Source: Pedobacter duraquae
GTDB lineage: Bacteria; Bacteroidota; Bacteroidia; Sphingobacteriales; Sphingobacteriaceae
DNA: 64,000 nucleotides
Direction of reading: 5' to 3'
NCBI RefSeq assembly: GCF_004362245.1
Contig: NZ_SNWM01000003.1
Span: 496,001 to 560,000 of the forward strand
Positions 1 through 7,380 of the stretch are shown in pieces (position 1 is the first letter of the stretch; every line of letters begins with the position of its first letter). The position numbers were made by a program, and so were the translations under genes. The notes below the pieces were generated by a model. The model was not told the origin of the DNA and did not search any database. It saw nothing but the letters and a program-made list of their open reading frames with translations.

Positions 1-562
1 ATGTCCAGTTAGTAAGGGTATTGTAACGCATTGTATCTGACTTTATCGTTACCTGTGGTGTCACCACTACAACGGTATATCTGAAGTAGGCATCACGCGT
101 GTTGGCAAAATAATAGCCATTTTTACTGGTCAGCGTAACATCCTTATTTACTATTTTCCCCCCTTCAACATAAGTTCCCACTTTTGTTGCCATGTTATAA
201 TCAAGGATGTTAGTGGTCAGAACCGATTGCCGATCTAACAAACGGACATTGCCGGTCAGGTGGGCAATTTTTGTATTGCCATTATAAGTAAGCCTATCCG
301 AAAAGATGTTTACGGTATCGGCCTGATTGATGTGTACGTTTTTATAAGCCTCAACTATATTTGTTACTTCGTAAAATACAGCACTGTCACAAGTAAATGT
401 AGCATTGCCCTGCCGAAATGTAGGATTTCTAAGATAGCTGATCTGATTCTTTGTATCCACTCTGTTCCTGGGAGCATTTACAACAGTTATTTTAGTTGTT
501 TTTTGCGCGAACAATGCTAGAGGCAATAAAGTTATCAGTATTAAAAGGCGTAATTTCTGCAC
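1..562 (-). CDS. LptA/OstA-like organic solvent tolerance protein, N-terminal part (cut by window edge)
   Basis: The reading frame stays open from position 562 to the window edge, so only the first 187 or so residues are visible. It starts with a signal peptide (MQKLRLLILITLLPLALFAQ). The mature part is beta-rich, with repeated phrases such as ATFTCDSAVFYE, VNIFSDRLTYNGN and LTSKNGYYF. These resemble the stacked beta-jellyroll of OstA/LptA proteins that carry lipopolysaccharide across the periplasm. The likely start is GTG: an in-frame TAA lies four codons upstream, and the overlapping ATG is in another frame. The gene is divergent from tilS, 51 bp away. The family call rests on residue pattern and signal peptide; the C-terminal part, which would separate a short LptA from a longer OstA-like protein, is outside the window. 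Confidence 0.72.
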   Translation of the reverse strand, partial: MQKLRLLILITLLPLALFAQKTTKITVVNAPRNRVDTKNQISYLRNPTFRQGNATFTCDSAVFYEVTNIVEAYKNVHINQADTVNIFSDRLTYNGNTKIAHLTGNVRLLDRQSVLTTNILDYNMATKVGTYVEGGKIVNKDVTLTSKNGYYFANTRDAYFRYTVVVVTPQVTIKSDTMRYNTLTNWT

Positions 563-613
563 ATTACAAAGTTAGTAGTTTGCTTACCATTTTAAATTAA
601 ATATTTTTGACAG

Positions 614-1960
614 ATGTTATCCATAGACCGTTTCAAAACATTTGTTAGTCAGCAAGGCTTATTTGAGCCCGCACAAAAAATCTTACTTGCCGTAAGCGGG
701 GGTAAAGATTCGGTACTGATGGCACATTTATTTAAACTCTCAGGATTCGATTTTGGTATAGCGCATTGCAATTTTAATCTTCGGGCTGAGGAATCCATCC
801 GGGACGAATATTTCGTTCGGATGCTTGCGCTGAATCTCGAAGTGCCTTTTCATGTGCAGCAGTTTGATACAAAAGAGTATGCTGCAAAAAATAAGGTCTC
901 TACTCAGATGGCCGCCCGGGATCTCCGTTATACCTGGTTTGAACAGGTTAGGGTGGAACAAGGATACGTTTTCATTGCTATAGCTCAGCATCAGAATGAT
1001 GCTATGGAGACTGTATTACTCAACTTAACCCGCGGAACCGGAATCTCAGGTTTACATGGAATTTTGCCACTGAAGGGCAAAATTATCCGACCAATGCTTT
1101 TTCTTAGCGCTACTGAAATCGAAAACTGGATAGTAATATTGGGGGCTCCTTTCGTTGAAGACAGTTCCAATTCGTCCGACCACTATGCCCGTAATAAAAT
1201 CAGGCACCACGTTATTCCGCAATTAAAAGCGCTGAACCCTCAGCTCGAACATACGTTTGCGCAAAACATCCAGCGTTTTGCTGAAACAGAACAGGTACTC
1301 AACCAGAGCGTTTCACTTTATAGAGAAGCCTTGTTCAGGATCGAAGGCAAATATATATATATAGAGATTGCTGCTGTAAAAGTTCTAAAACCTAAACTTC
1401 TGCTATTATACGAATTGCTTAAGCCTTACAATTTTACTGAAGTGACCGTGCAGGATATATTGACTTCACTTGATAAACAAAGTGGAACATCTTTTTACAG
1501 TGCATCCCATAGCTTGACTATTGATCGCAGTGACTTAATCATTACATCTGTAAGCCAAAATGATGAAGCATTAAATTTGATGATTCATCCATCCAGCCAG
1601 GCTGTTCTATTCAAAAACAAACAAGTGATGATAAGTTACAGTGATGCTGTTTATTTTGAGCGTGAACAAGCTATGGCATTTGTCGATTTTGATCTGTTAA
1701 TCTTTCCCTTGATTCTAAGAAGTAAACAGGACGGTGATGTTTTTGTGCCTATCGGCATGAAAACTTTTAAGAAAGTCAGCAATTTCCTGGTTGATGAAAA
1801 GGTACCATTACCACAAAAAAGTGAGGTACCACTACTGATTAACGGAAACGGAGATTTGATCTGGATAGGGGGTATGCGACAGGACAATCGATATAAAGTA
1901 ACTGCTACAACAAAAAAAGTCGCTATATTCGAACTGAAAAATAGTTTAGATGGCAAATAG
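614..1960 (+). CDS. tilS: tRNA(Ile)-lysidine synthetase TilS
   Basis: TilS attaches lysine to C34 of the CAU-anticodon tRNA-Ile in the cytoplasm, so that it reads AUA as isoleucine. The ATP-pyrophosphatase P-loop SGGKDS sits at residues 28-33. The N-type domain continues through IAQHQNDAMETVLLNLTRG, which holds the conserved metal/ATP-binding segment. The C-terminal half (about 330-445) matches the TilS C-domain, with RSKQDGDVFVPIGM and FLVDEKVP. At 448 residues the length is normal for the family. The gene overlaps the next one by 11 bp, suggesting co-transcription. The (TA)n run near 1350-1361 inside the gene is a simple-sequence tract. The assignment is secure. Confidence 0.95.
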   Translation: MLSIDRFKTFVSQQGLFEPAQKILLAVSGGKDSVLMAHLFKLSGFDFGIAHCNFNLRAEESIRDEYFVRMLALNLEVPFHVQQFDTKEYAAKNKVSTQMAARDLRYTWFEQVRVEQGYVFIAIAQHQNDAMETVLLNLTRGTGISGLHGILPLKGKIIRPMLFLSATEIENWIVILGAPFVEDSSNSSDHYARNKIRHHVIPQLKALNPQLEHTFAQNIQRFAETEQVLNQSVSLYREALFRIEGKYIYIEIAAVKVLKPKLLLLYELLKPYNFTEVTVQDILTSLDKQSGTSFYSASHSLTIDRSDLIITSVSQNDEALNLMIHPSSQAVLFKNKQVMISYSDAVYFEREQAMAFVDFDLLIFPLILRSKQDGDVFVPIGMKTFKKVSNFLVDEKVPLPQKSEVPLLINGNGDLIWIGGMRQDNRYKVTATTKKVAIFELKNSLDGK

Positions 1961-2432
1961 ATTCGCTTTTCTTGAAAAACAATATATCGGACGTGATTAC
2001 ATAAGAATTTGCATACGTCTGATTATGGCTGCATTCTGTTTTGGTGCCTATGTTTATGAACGTGACCGTGATAATACCCAGGATTTATTTCTGGTAGTAG
2101 GGTTTGGAATTATCGGTATTTCCATTTTATTGCTCTTTCTGATACATTATAAAATCACTATCGATAATGGTAGCGTTACTATAGATGGATTGTGGACTGC
2201 AAAGAAAGTTAAAATAGATCTTAATAGTATTGTCAACGTTAGAAAAGATACTTACAGTAATTACTTGTTTAATAATCCCGTGTATAATCTCCATAGAAAA
2301 GGAAGCATACGTTTTTACTCATCGGGTAAGGACGCCATTGTGTTAACCGATCGAGATGGGCTTGAATATTACATTGGTACGCAGCGCCCCAATGAGATGT
2401 ACCTGGTGATTCAGGCGGAGATGAAAAAGTAG
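1950..2432 (+). CDS. Two-TM membrane protein with PH-like C-terminal domain, function unknown
   Basis: This 160-residue protein has two hydrophobic segments near residues 20-38 (ICIRLIMAAFCFGAYVY) and 48-68 (LFLVVGFGIIGISILLLFLI). A soluble beta-rich tail follows, with KITIDNGSVTIDGLWT and KVKIDLNSIVNVRK. Two N-terminal helices plus a PH-like barrel is the layout of bacterial PH-domain membrane proteins, but I cannot name the family with certainty. Its start overlaps the end of tilS by 11 bp, so translation is probably coupled. No catalytic motif is visible. The nearest real functional hint is its position between tilS and bshA. Confidence 0.75.
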   Translation: MANRFAFLEKQYIGRDYIRICIRLIMAAFCFGAYVYERDRDNTQDLFLVVGFGIIGISILLLFLIHYKITIDNGSVTIDGLWTAKKVKIDLNSIVNVRKDTYSNYLFNNPVYNLHRKGSIRFYSSGKDAIVLTDRDGLEYYIGTQRPNEMYLVIQAEMKK

Positions 2433-2567
2433 ACTCCTGCAACGAAATAATTGCAATTGTTTAACACAAAGCTAAGTTTAAGTGTGGTACTTTGCGCTTA
2501 AATAGGATCGACGTTTTGAAATCTGAATAAACAGCTCAGCGTCGGTTCCAAATCAAATCATATACTC

Positions 2568-3716
2568 ATGAAAATAGGTATTGTCTGTTACCCGACTTTT
2601 GGCGGTAGCGGTGTTGTTGCAACCGAATTGGGTAAAGCGCTTGCTGATGAAGGTCATCAGGTACACTTTATAACATATAGTCAGCCTGCCCGGCTCGACT
2701 TCTTCTCTGAAAATTTATTCTACCACGAGGTCTCTGTTCGTGACTATCCCTTATTTGACTATGCGCCATACGAATCTGCTCTGGCAAGTAAGCTTGTCGA
2801 TGTTGTAAGATTTGAACAATTGGATCTGCTCCATGTGCATTATGCAATTCCACATGCATCGGCTGCATTCATGGCTAAGCAAATTCTGGCAACATATGGC
2901 ATCAATATTCCCTTTGTAACAACACTCCATGGAACCGATATTACTCTTGTAGGTAAAGATCCAACCTATAAACCTGTTGTTACCTTTTCAATTAACCAGT
3001 CAGATGGCGTAACAACTGTTTCGCAGGATCTGAAGGAAGATACCCTTAAACATTTCGATGTTAAAAGGGAGATCAAAGTAATCCCTAATTTTATCGACTT
3101 TAATAGATTCAGTTTACAGCCTAAAGATCATTTTAAAAAAGCTATAGCTCCTAACAATGAACGTATTCTGATTCATACTTCTAATTTCAGGAAGGTAAAG
3201 CGTACATCGGATGTTATTAAGATGTTTAAGAAGATTCAGGAGGTTATCCCTTCAAAACTTCTAATGGTTGGCGATGGCCCGGAGCGTTCTTACAACGAGC
3301 AACTGTGTCGTAGCCTGGATATTTGCGAACACGTCCGGTTTTTAGGTAAGCAGGATGCTATTGAAGAGATTCTCTCTGTGTCCGATCTGTTTTTAATGCC
3401 GTCAGAGTCAGAAAGCTTTGGACTTGCGGCTTTGGAAGCAATGGCTTGTAAAGTTCCGGCTATTACATCTAATGCTGGGGGGCTTCCCGAGCTGAACATC
3501 GATGGTTATTGCGGATACATGAGTAATGTAGGGGATGTCGATGACATGGCCGCAAAAGCAATTATGATACTAAAGGATGATGAAGTGTTGAATACATTCA
3601 AGGAAAATGCTTTCAAAAGGGCTCAGGATTTTGACTTAAAGAAAATCCTGCCTATCTATATTGATTTCTATAATCAGATTTTAGAAAGGCAAACGAAACA
3701 AGTTTTTACAGCATAA
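2568..3716 (+). CDS. bshA: N-acetyl-alpha-D-glucosaminyl L-malate synthase BshA
   Basis: BshA joins UDP-GlcNAc and L-malate, the first committed step of bacillithiol synthesis in the cytosol. The 382-residue protein is a GT4-fold glycosyltransferase. The N-terminal sequence GIVCYPTFGGSGVVATELG and the QPARLDF segment are hallmarks of BshA within GT4. HGTDITLVG and the nucleotide-sugar-binding SESESFGLAALEAMA follow in order. It fits the family's usual length. A TACTTTG box about 75 bp upstream (2488-2494) may be the promoter -7 region. It converges with the lactonase gene, 6 bp apart. With ytxJ and ypdA also in this window, it supports bacillithiol as the organism's low-molecular-weight thiol. 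Confidence 0.93.
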   Translation: MKIGIVCYPTFGGSGVVATELGKALADEGHQVHFITYSQPARLDFFSENLFYHEVSVRDYPLFDYAPYESALASKLVDVVRFEQLDLLHVHYAIPHASAAFMAKQILATYGINIPFVTTLHGTDITLVGKDPTYKPVVTFSINQSDGVTTVSQDLKEDTLKHFDVKREIKVIPNFIDFNRFSLQPKDHFKKAIAPNNERILIHTSNFRKVKRTSDVIKMFKKIQEVIPSKLLMVGDGPERSYNEQLCRSLDICEHVRFLGKQDAIEEILSVSDLFLMPSESESFGLAALEAMACKVPAITSNAGGLPELNIDGYCGYMSNVGDVDDMAAKAIMILKDDEVLNTFKENAFKRAQDFDLKKILPIYIDFYNQILERQTKQVFTA

Positions 3717-3722
3717 AAGCTG

Positions 3723-4838
3723 CTATTGGGCAGCTGTGAACACCAGGCAGACCGGTGCGCCAACATCGATGCGTTTTTTCGTATCCGTTAGTGCTCCGGT
3801 TTCTTTATTGACTTTGAAGATCACAACTTCATTTGTGTATTGGTTGCCGAGCAGTAAAAATGTTCCTGTGGGATCTATGACGAAGTTTCTTGGTCCTTTT
3901 CCGAGTGTAGATTGTGTAGACTTCCTGATTAGCTTGCCATCTGCCTGTATGGCGAAGCACGTGATAGTATTGGCTGTGCCACGATTCGTAGCATACAAAA
4001 ATTTCCCGTCAGGTGTAATATGTATGTCGGCTGCACCATTTTCGCCAGAAAAAGTCTTTGGTACCACGGTTGTCTGCTGAATTTTTTCAAGTTTGCCGTT
4101 CTTATAATTAAATGCCGTCAGGTTACCACTCATTTCCTGAAGCAGGTAAGCAAATTTGCCATCCTTGCTGAAGGTGATGTGGCGTGGTCCGCTCCCTGGA
4201 ACTACGGCAACACTGTCCGTAAGTGTAAGCACATTCGAATTGGCGAGAGCATTGTAGCTATAAACATAGATATGGTCAGTTCCCAAATCATTACTTAATA
4301 CATACTTTCCGTCAGGACTAAATTTAACCATGTGTACATGGGCAGATTTTTGTCTGCTTTTGTCGGCGCTATGTCCGTAATGCTGAACAACCTGTTTTGC
4401 TGGTGTTATAGAGCCGTCTTTTGTTCGTCCGAATACAGCAATATTGCCACCTGAATAATTTGCTACGAGTACGTTTTTGCTATCAGCAATAATAAAGCAA
4501 GGATCTGCACCCTGAGCATCCTGCTGATTAAGAAACTCAATCTTTCCTTTCGCTGCGTTAAAACGGAAAGCACTGACAGTGCTTTTTGCTGCGTCTTCAT
4601 TTACGCTGTAAACAAACTTGTTGTCATTGCTTACAGTAAGATAACTTGGATTGATTACATTTTTAGTAATGCTTTTGGGTCTGAAAGCCGCAGTCTTCGT
4701 GTTAAAATCATACACGTAAATACCTTCACTCTTGCCTGTATTGGTGTACGTTCCGATCAATAAGTTGTAATTCGATCTTTGTGCCCGCGTTTGCAGGCTG
4801 CACAACAGTACAGGCAGGAGGTAAAGTAATTTATTCAT
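3723..4838 (-). CDS. Lactonase family protein (6-phosphogluconolactonase-like beta-propeller)
   Basis: The protein has 371 residues with a signal peptide (MNKLLYLLPVLLCSLQTRAQ), so it is exported to the periplasm. The body is a seven-bladed propeller of the Pgl/YbhE lactonase family: LIGTYTNTGKSEGIYVYDF at the start, VANYSGGNIAVF, HVHMVKFSPDGKYV and GPRHITFSKDGKFAYLLQE. In E. coli the cytosolic relative hydrolyses 6-phosphogluconolactone. The signal peptide here argues against a cytosolic pentose-phosphate role, so the substrate is unknown. It lies 9 bp downstream of the pseudouridine synthase gene on the same strand and may be co-transcribed with it. Confidence 0.88.
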   Translation of the reverse strand: MNKLLYLLPVLLCSLQTRAQRSNYNLLIGTYTNTGKSEGIYVYDFNTKTAAFRPKSITKNVINPSYLTVSNDNKFVYSVNEDAAKSTVSAFRFNAAKGKIEFLNQQDAQGADPCFIIADSKNVLVANYSGGNIAVFGRTKDGSITPAKQVVQHYGHSADKSRQKSAHVHMVKFSPDGKYVLSNDLGTDHIYVYSYNALANSNVLTLTDSVAVVPGSGPRHITFSKDGKFAYLLQEMSGNLTAFNYKNGKLEKIQQTTVVPKTFSGENGAADIHITPDGKFLYATNRGTANTITCFAIQADGKLIRKSTQSTLGKGPRNFVIDPTGTFLLLGNQYTNEVVIFKVNKETGALTDTKKRIDVGAPVCLVFTAAQ

Positions 4839-4847
4839 AAGACAATA

Positions 4848-6263
4848 TTATTTGATCAGATGTTTGATCTGAATCAGTTCATGTTCTTCCAGGTAACGCC
4901 ATCTTCCACGTGGAAGATCTTTCTTCGTTAAGTTTCCATAAACAACGCGGTCGAGTTTTACAACTTCGTAGCCAAGATGTTCGAATATCCTACGAACAAT
5001 TCTGTTCTTTCCACTATGTATTTGGATTCCTACTTCTTTCTTAGAGGCGCCTGATACATAAGAAACACTGTCTGGTTTAATAAGACCATCCTCAAGTTCC
5101 AGGCCAAATTGAATTTTATTCATATCACCCTGACTCAAGCTTTTGCTCAGCTCAACATGATAGATCTTCGTGATTCCATTTTTGGGATGAGAAAGTTTAT
5201 CAGCAAGATCGCCGTCGTTAGTCATTAACAATAAACCAGTTGTATTACGATCTAAACGACCTACAGGATAAATACGCTCTCTGCTTGCCTTTTCTACCAA
5301 TTGCATCACCGTACGTCTCTCTTGCGGGTCATCGGTAGTGGTGATATAGTCTTTCGGTTTATTTAATAAAACGTAAGTTTTCTTTTCGCGTTTCAGTAAT
5401 TCGCCGTTGTATCTTACTTCGTCTTTTGATGGATCCACCTTATGGCCCAGTTCTGAAACAGGCACGCCATTTACAGATACTACACCGGCGGCAATCAGTT
5501 CATCCGCTTTACGGCGGGAACATATGCCAGAGTTGGCAATATAACGGTTTAGACGGATCATGCCATCGTCAACCTTTTCCTGTGGTTTTCTGCCACGTAA
5601 AACAGGACTTTTGTCTCTGTCTTTACTGAAAGTAGGTCTTGCACCACCTTCAGTTTCTCTTTTTCTATATGGTCTGCTGTCCGAACTTCTAGGTCCGTCA
5701 GATTTTTTATCGTCAAATTTGCGGAAAGTCTTGCCTTCAGTGCTTCTACCAGAATCGCCCGGTTTATCATCGAACTTCCTGAAAGGTCTTCCTTCTGTAC
5801 TTCTGGCTGAATCGCCGCTTTTTTTGTCATCAAACTTTCTGAATGGCCTGCTGTCAGTGCTTCTTGCTGCGCCACCTTTTTTATCATCAAATTTGCGGAA
5901 AGGTTTATCGCCCTTAGGGCCAAAGTGATCTTTTTTTACATAACTACGGGATTGTCCTTCTGCCGAATCTCTTGAACCTCCCTCTTTACCAGGTCTTGAA
6001 GCATAAGGTTTATGTTCCCCACGCTCCCCACGCTCTCCACGGTCGGTTGGGCGTTCTCTCCGCTCTCCGCGCTCTCCCTCTTTTTCAGTTCGTGGTCTGT
6101 AACTCTTTTCGCCACCAAACTTAGCATCTTTTCCTTCCTTATCTCCGAAAGAACTCTTGCCTTTGTAACTACTGTCGGTTGCACTCCTGCCTCTACCTGT
6201 AGTACTCCGACTTCCTGGTTTGGACTTGTCATCCCGACTGTTCCTATTGTTGTTTTTCATCAT
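4848..6263 (-). CDS. rRNA pseudouridine synthase (RsuA/RluB family) with long disordered basic N-terminus
   Basis: The C-terminal half (about residues 235-471) is a complete RsuA/RluB-type enzyme that converts uridine to pseudouridine in rRNA. The S4 RNA-binding domain begins at MIRLNRYIANSGICSRRKAD and is followed by the catalytic motif GRLDRNTTGLL with the catalytic Asp near residue 338. Residues 1-230 have very low complexity: ERGERRERPTDRGERGERGE around 63-82 and a tandem FRKFDDKK repeat at 121-203. This region is rich in K, R, D, S and G and probably disordered. Such N-terminal extensions occur in Bacteroidetes homologues; the role is unknown. It begins MMKN, so either of two adjacent ATGs could be used. 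A TAAATTTG box lies 33 nt upstream. Confidence 0.9.
   Translation of the reverse strand: MMKNNNRNSRDDKSKPGSRSTTGRGRSATDSSYKGKSSFGDKEGKDAKFGGEKSYRPRTEKEGERGERRERPTDRGERGERGEHKPYASRPGKEGGSRDSAEGQSRSYVKKDHFGPKGDKPFRKFDDKKGGAARSTDSRPFRKFDDKKSGDSARSTEGRPFRKFDDKPGDSGRSTEGKTFRKFDDKKSDGPRSSDSRPYRKRETEGGARPTFSKDRDKSPVLRGRKPQEKVDDGMIRLNRYIANSGICSRRKADELIAAGVVSVNGVPVSELGHKVDPSKDEVRYNGELLKREKKTYVLLNKPKDYITTTDDPQERRTVMQLVEKASRERIYPVGRLDRNTTGLLLMTNDGDLADKLSHPKNGITKIYHVELSKSLSQGDMNKIQFGLELEDGLIKPDSVSYVSGASKKEVGIQIHSGKNRIVRRIFEHLGYEVVKLDRVVYGNLTKKDLPRGRWRYLEEHELIQIKHLIK
5655..5903 (-). repeat. In-gene tandem repeat coding for FRKFDDKK units
   Basis: This is inside the pseudouridine synthase gene. It codes for four copies of a 19-20-residue unit, PFRKFDDKK followed by a variable linker and RST/S-D/E-S/G-R/K, with a decayed fifth copy (PYRKRE). 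The copies differ at third codon positions, so the repeat is old enough to have diverged. Copy number may vary between strains. Confidence 0.85.
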
Positions 6264-6296
6264 GATACACTGTTAACCGCATAATTAATGCGGGTG

Positions 6297-6304
6297 CAAA
6301 TTTA
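6297..6304 (-). promoter_or_regulatory. Promoter -7 element of the pseudouridine synthase gene
   Basis: TAAATTTG on the minus strand matches the Bacteroidetes -7 consensus TAnnTTTG and lies 33 nt before the ATG. I see no convincing -33 TTTG. Confidence 0.45.
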
Positions 6305-6411
6305 ATAAAAATCGCGCAATCTGTAGCCGATATTTTACGCGTTTGAATTAAAATAAAAATCATGCCCTATCAGTGTTTAAACCTTGATTTTTAAACTAAT
6401 TTTTGTAATAG

Positions 6412-6443
6412 CTTGATAATTAACATAATATGTTGTACGTTTG
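6412..6443 (+). promoter_or_regulatory. Promoter of the lytic transglycosylase gene
   Basis: CTTG at 6412-6415 and TACGTTTG at 6436-6443 are separated by 20 nt, close to the Bacteroidetes -33/-7 arrangement. The start of transcription would fall near 6450. That excludes an upstream in-frame ATG at 6430 and supports the ATG at 6481. Confidence 0.5.
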
Positions 6444-6480
6444 CAGGGATTCTATATTATTCACCAAAAAAAGGAGGAAA

Positions 6481-7260
6481 ATGATAAAGAAACACATAAT
6501 AACATGTACGATAATTTTAACATTATTGGTTATGGCAAAAGTGTTTGCTTACCACATGCCCCAAGCAGCAAAAAGTCTTTTAAAAAGTAAAAATACCAGT
6601 ACCAAAAATACCCCCAATACCCCAGTTCGATCTAAGATCGAGCAGCCAGAATCTCTAATGGCTCAATTAAGTTTTGCAGATGAAACCTTACCACTGGGCG
6701 ACCGGCGGGTGGAGGATAAAATGAGAAAAATTCTCACTGCTTTTAATCACACACACACACAAACAAACCGTTTGCACAGAAAAGCAGCTGAATGGTTCCC
6801 GATTATCGAACCTATTCTCGCCGCTTATGGCATTCCGAACGATTTCAAGTATATGCCTTTAGTAGAATCTGGCCTTCAGGGTGGTGTTTCTCCAAAAGGA
6901 GCAGCTGGTTTTTGGCAATTTATGCCCGGAACAGCACGCACCTATGGATTAAAGGTAAATGGAAGGGTAGATGAACGTAAAAATTTACGAAAATCTACGA
7001 TTGCCGCCTGTAAATACCTGAAAGAACTCTATGGAGTGTTTGATAGCTGGACACTTGTGGCCGCAGCATATAATGTTGGCGATACCCACATGAAGCGCCA
7101 AATCAACAAACAAAGTCAGGATAATTACTACAAGATGAGACTCAACCGGGAAACCGGAGGTTACGTTTATAAACTCATTTCCATGAAAGAGATCGTGGAA
7201 GATCCGGTACGTTACGGCTACACTGCTCCAAGAGCATTGCTAGCCTTAAACGAAGAATAA
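6481..7260 (+). CDS. Lytic transglycosylase (SLT domain), exported
   Basis: This is a 259-residue murein-cleaving enzyme of the Slt/MltD type, acting in the periplasm. A signal anchor follows the start (IITCTIILTLLVMAKVFA). The goose-lysozyme-like SLT domain holds the catalytic Glu in MPLVESGLQGG, then SPKGAAGFWQFMPGTARTYG and LVAAAYNVGD. These are the standard motifs in the standard order. The start at 6481 is preferred to an in-frame ATG at 6430, because AAGGAGG lies 3 nt upstream and the signal sequence then begins at once. No LysM repeats are present, so this is a short family member. A (CA)7 tract in the coding sequence gives HTHTQT. A strong terminator follows. Confidence 0.9.
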   Translation: MIKKHIITCTIILTLLVMAKVFAYHMPQAAKSLLKSKNTSTKNTPNTPVRSKIEQPESLMAQLSFADETLPLGDRRVEDKMRKILTAFNHTHTQTNRLHRKAAEWFPIIEPILAAYGIPNDFKYMPLVESGLQGGVSPKGAAGFWQFMPGTARTYGLKVNGRVDERKNLRKSTIAACKYLKELYGVFDSWTLVAAAYNVGDTHMKRQINKQSQDNYYKMRLNRETGGYVYKLISMKEIVEDPVRYGYTAPRALLALNEE

Positions 7261-7282
7261 GAATAAAAGACATGCTATGGGG

Positions 7283-7308
7283 AAGCCGGAATTTATTCCG
7301 GCTTTTTT
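7283..7308 (+). terminator. Rho-independent terminator after the lytic transglycosylase gene
   Basis: AAGCCGGAA and TTCCGGCTT form a 9-bp stem with a TTTA loop, followed by a run of T. It lies 22 bp after the stop codon and separates this gene from uvrA. Confidence 0.85.
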
Positions 7309-7380
7309 AGTTTTCTAGCCTTTTTGTGGCTGAAAATTTGCTAACTTGAACATAAAGGCTTTACTAGCGTTTGAATATAT

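Noticed and set aside
3718..3735. AGCTGC...GCAGCT hairpin between bshA and the lactonase gene as a terminator
   Set aside because: The stem is only 6 bp, lies within the lactonase coding end and has no T tract on either strand.
5560..5928. Plus-strand open frame opposite the FRKFDDKK repeats
   Set aside because: It is produced by the repetitive coding sequence of the pseudouridine synthase and gives a Ser/Leu/Pro repeat product without any family match.
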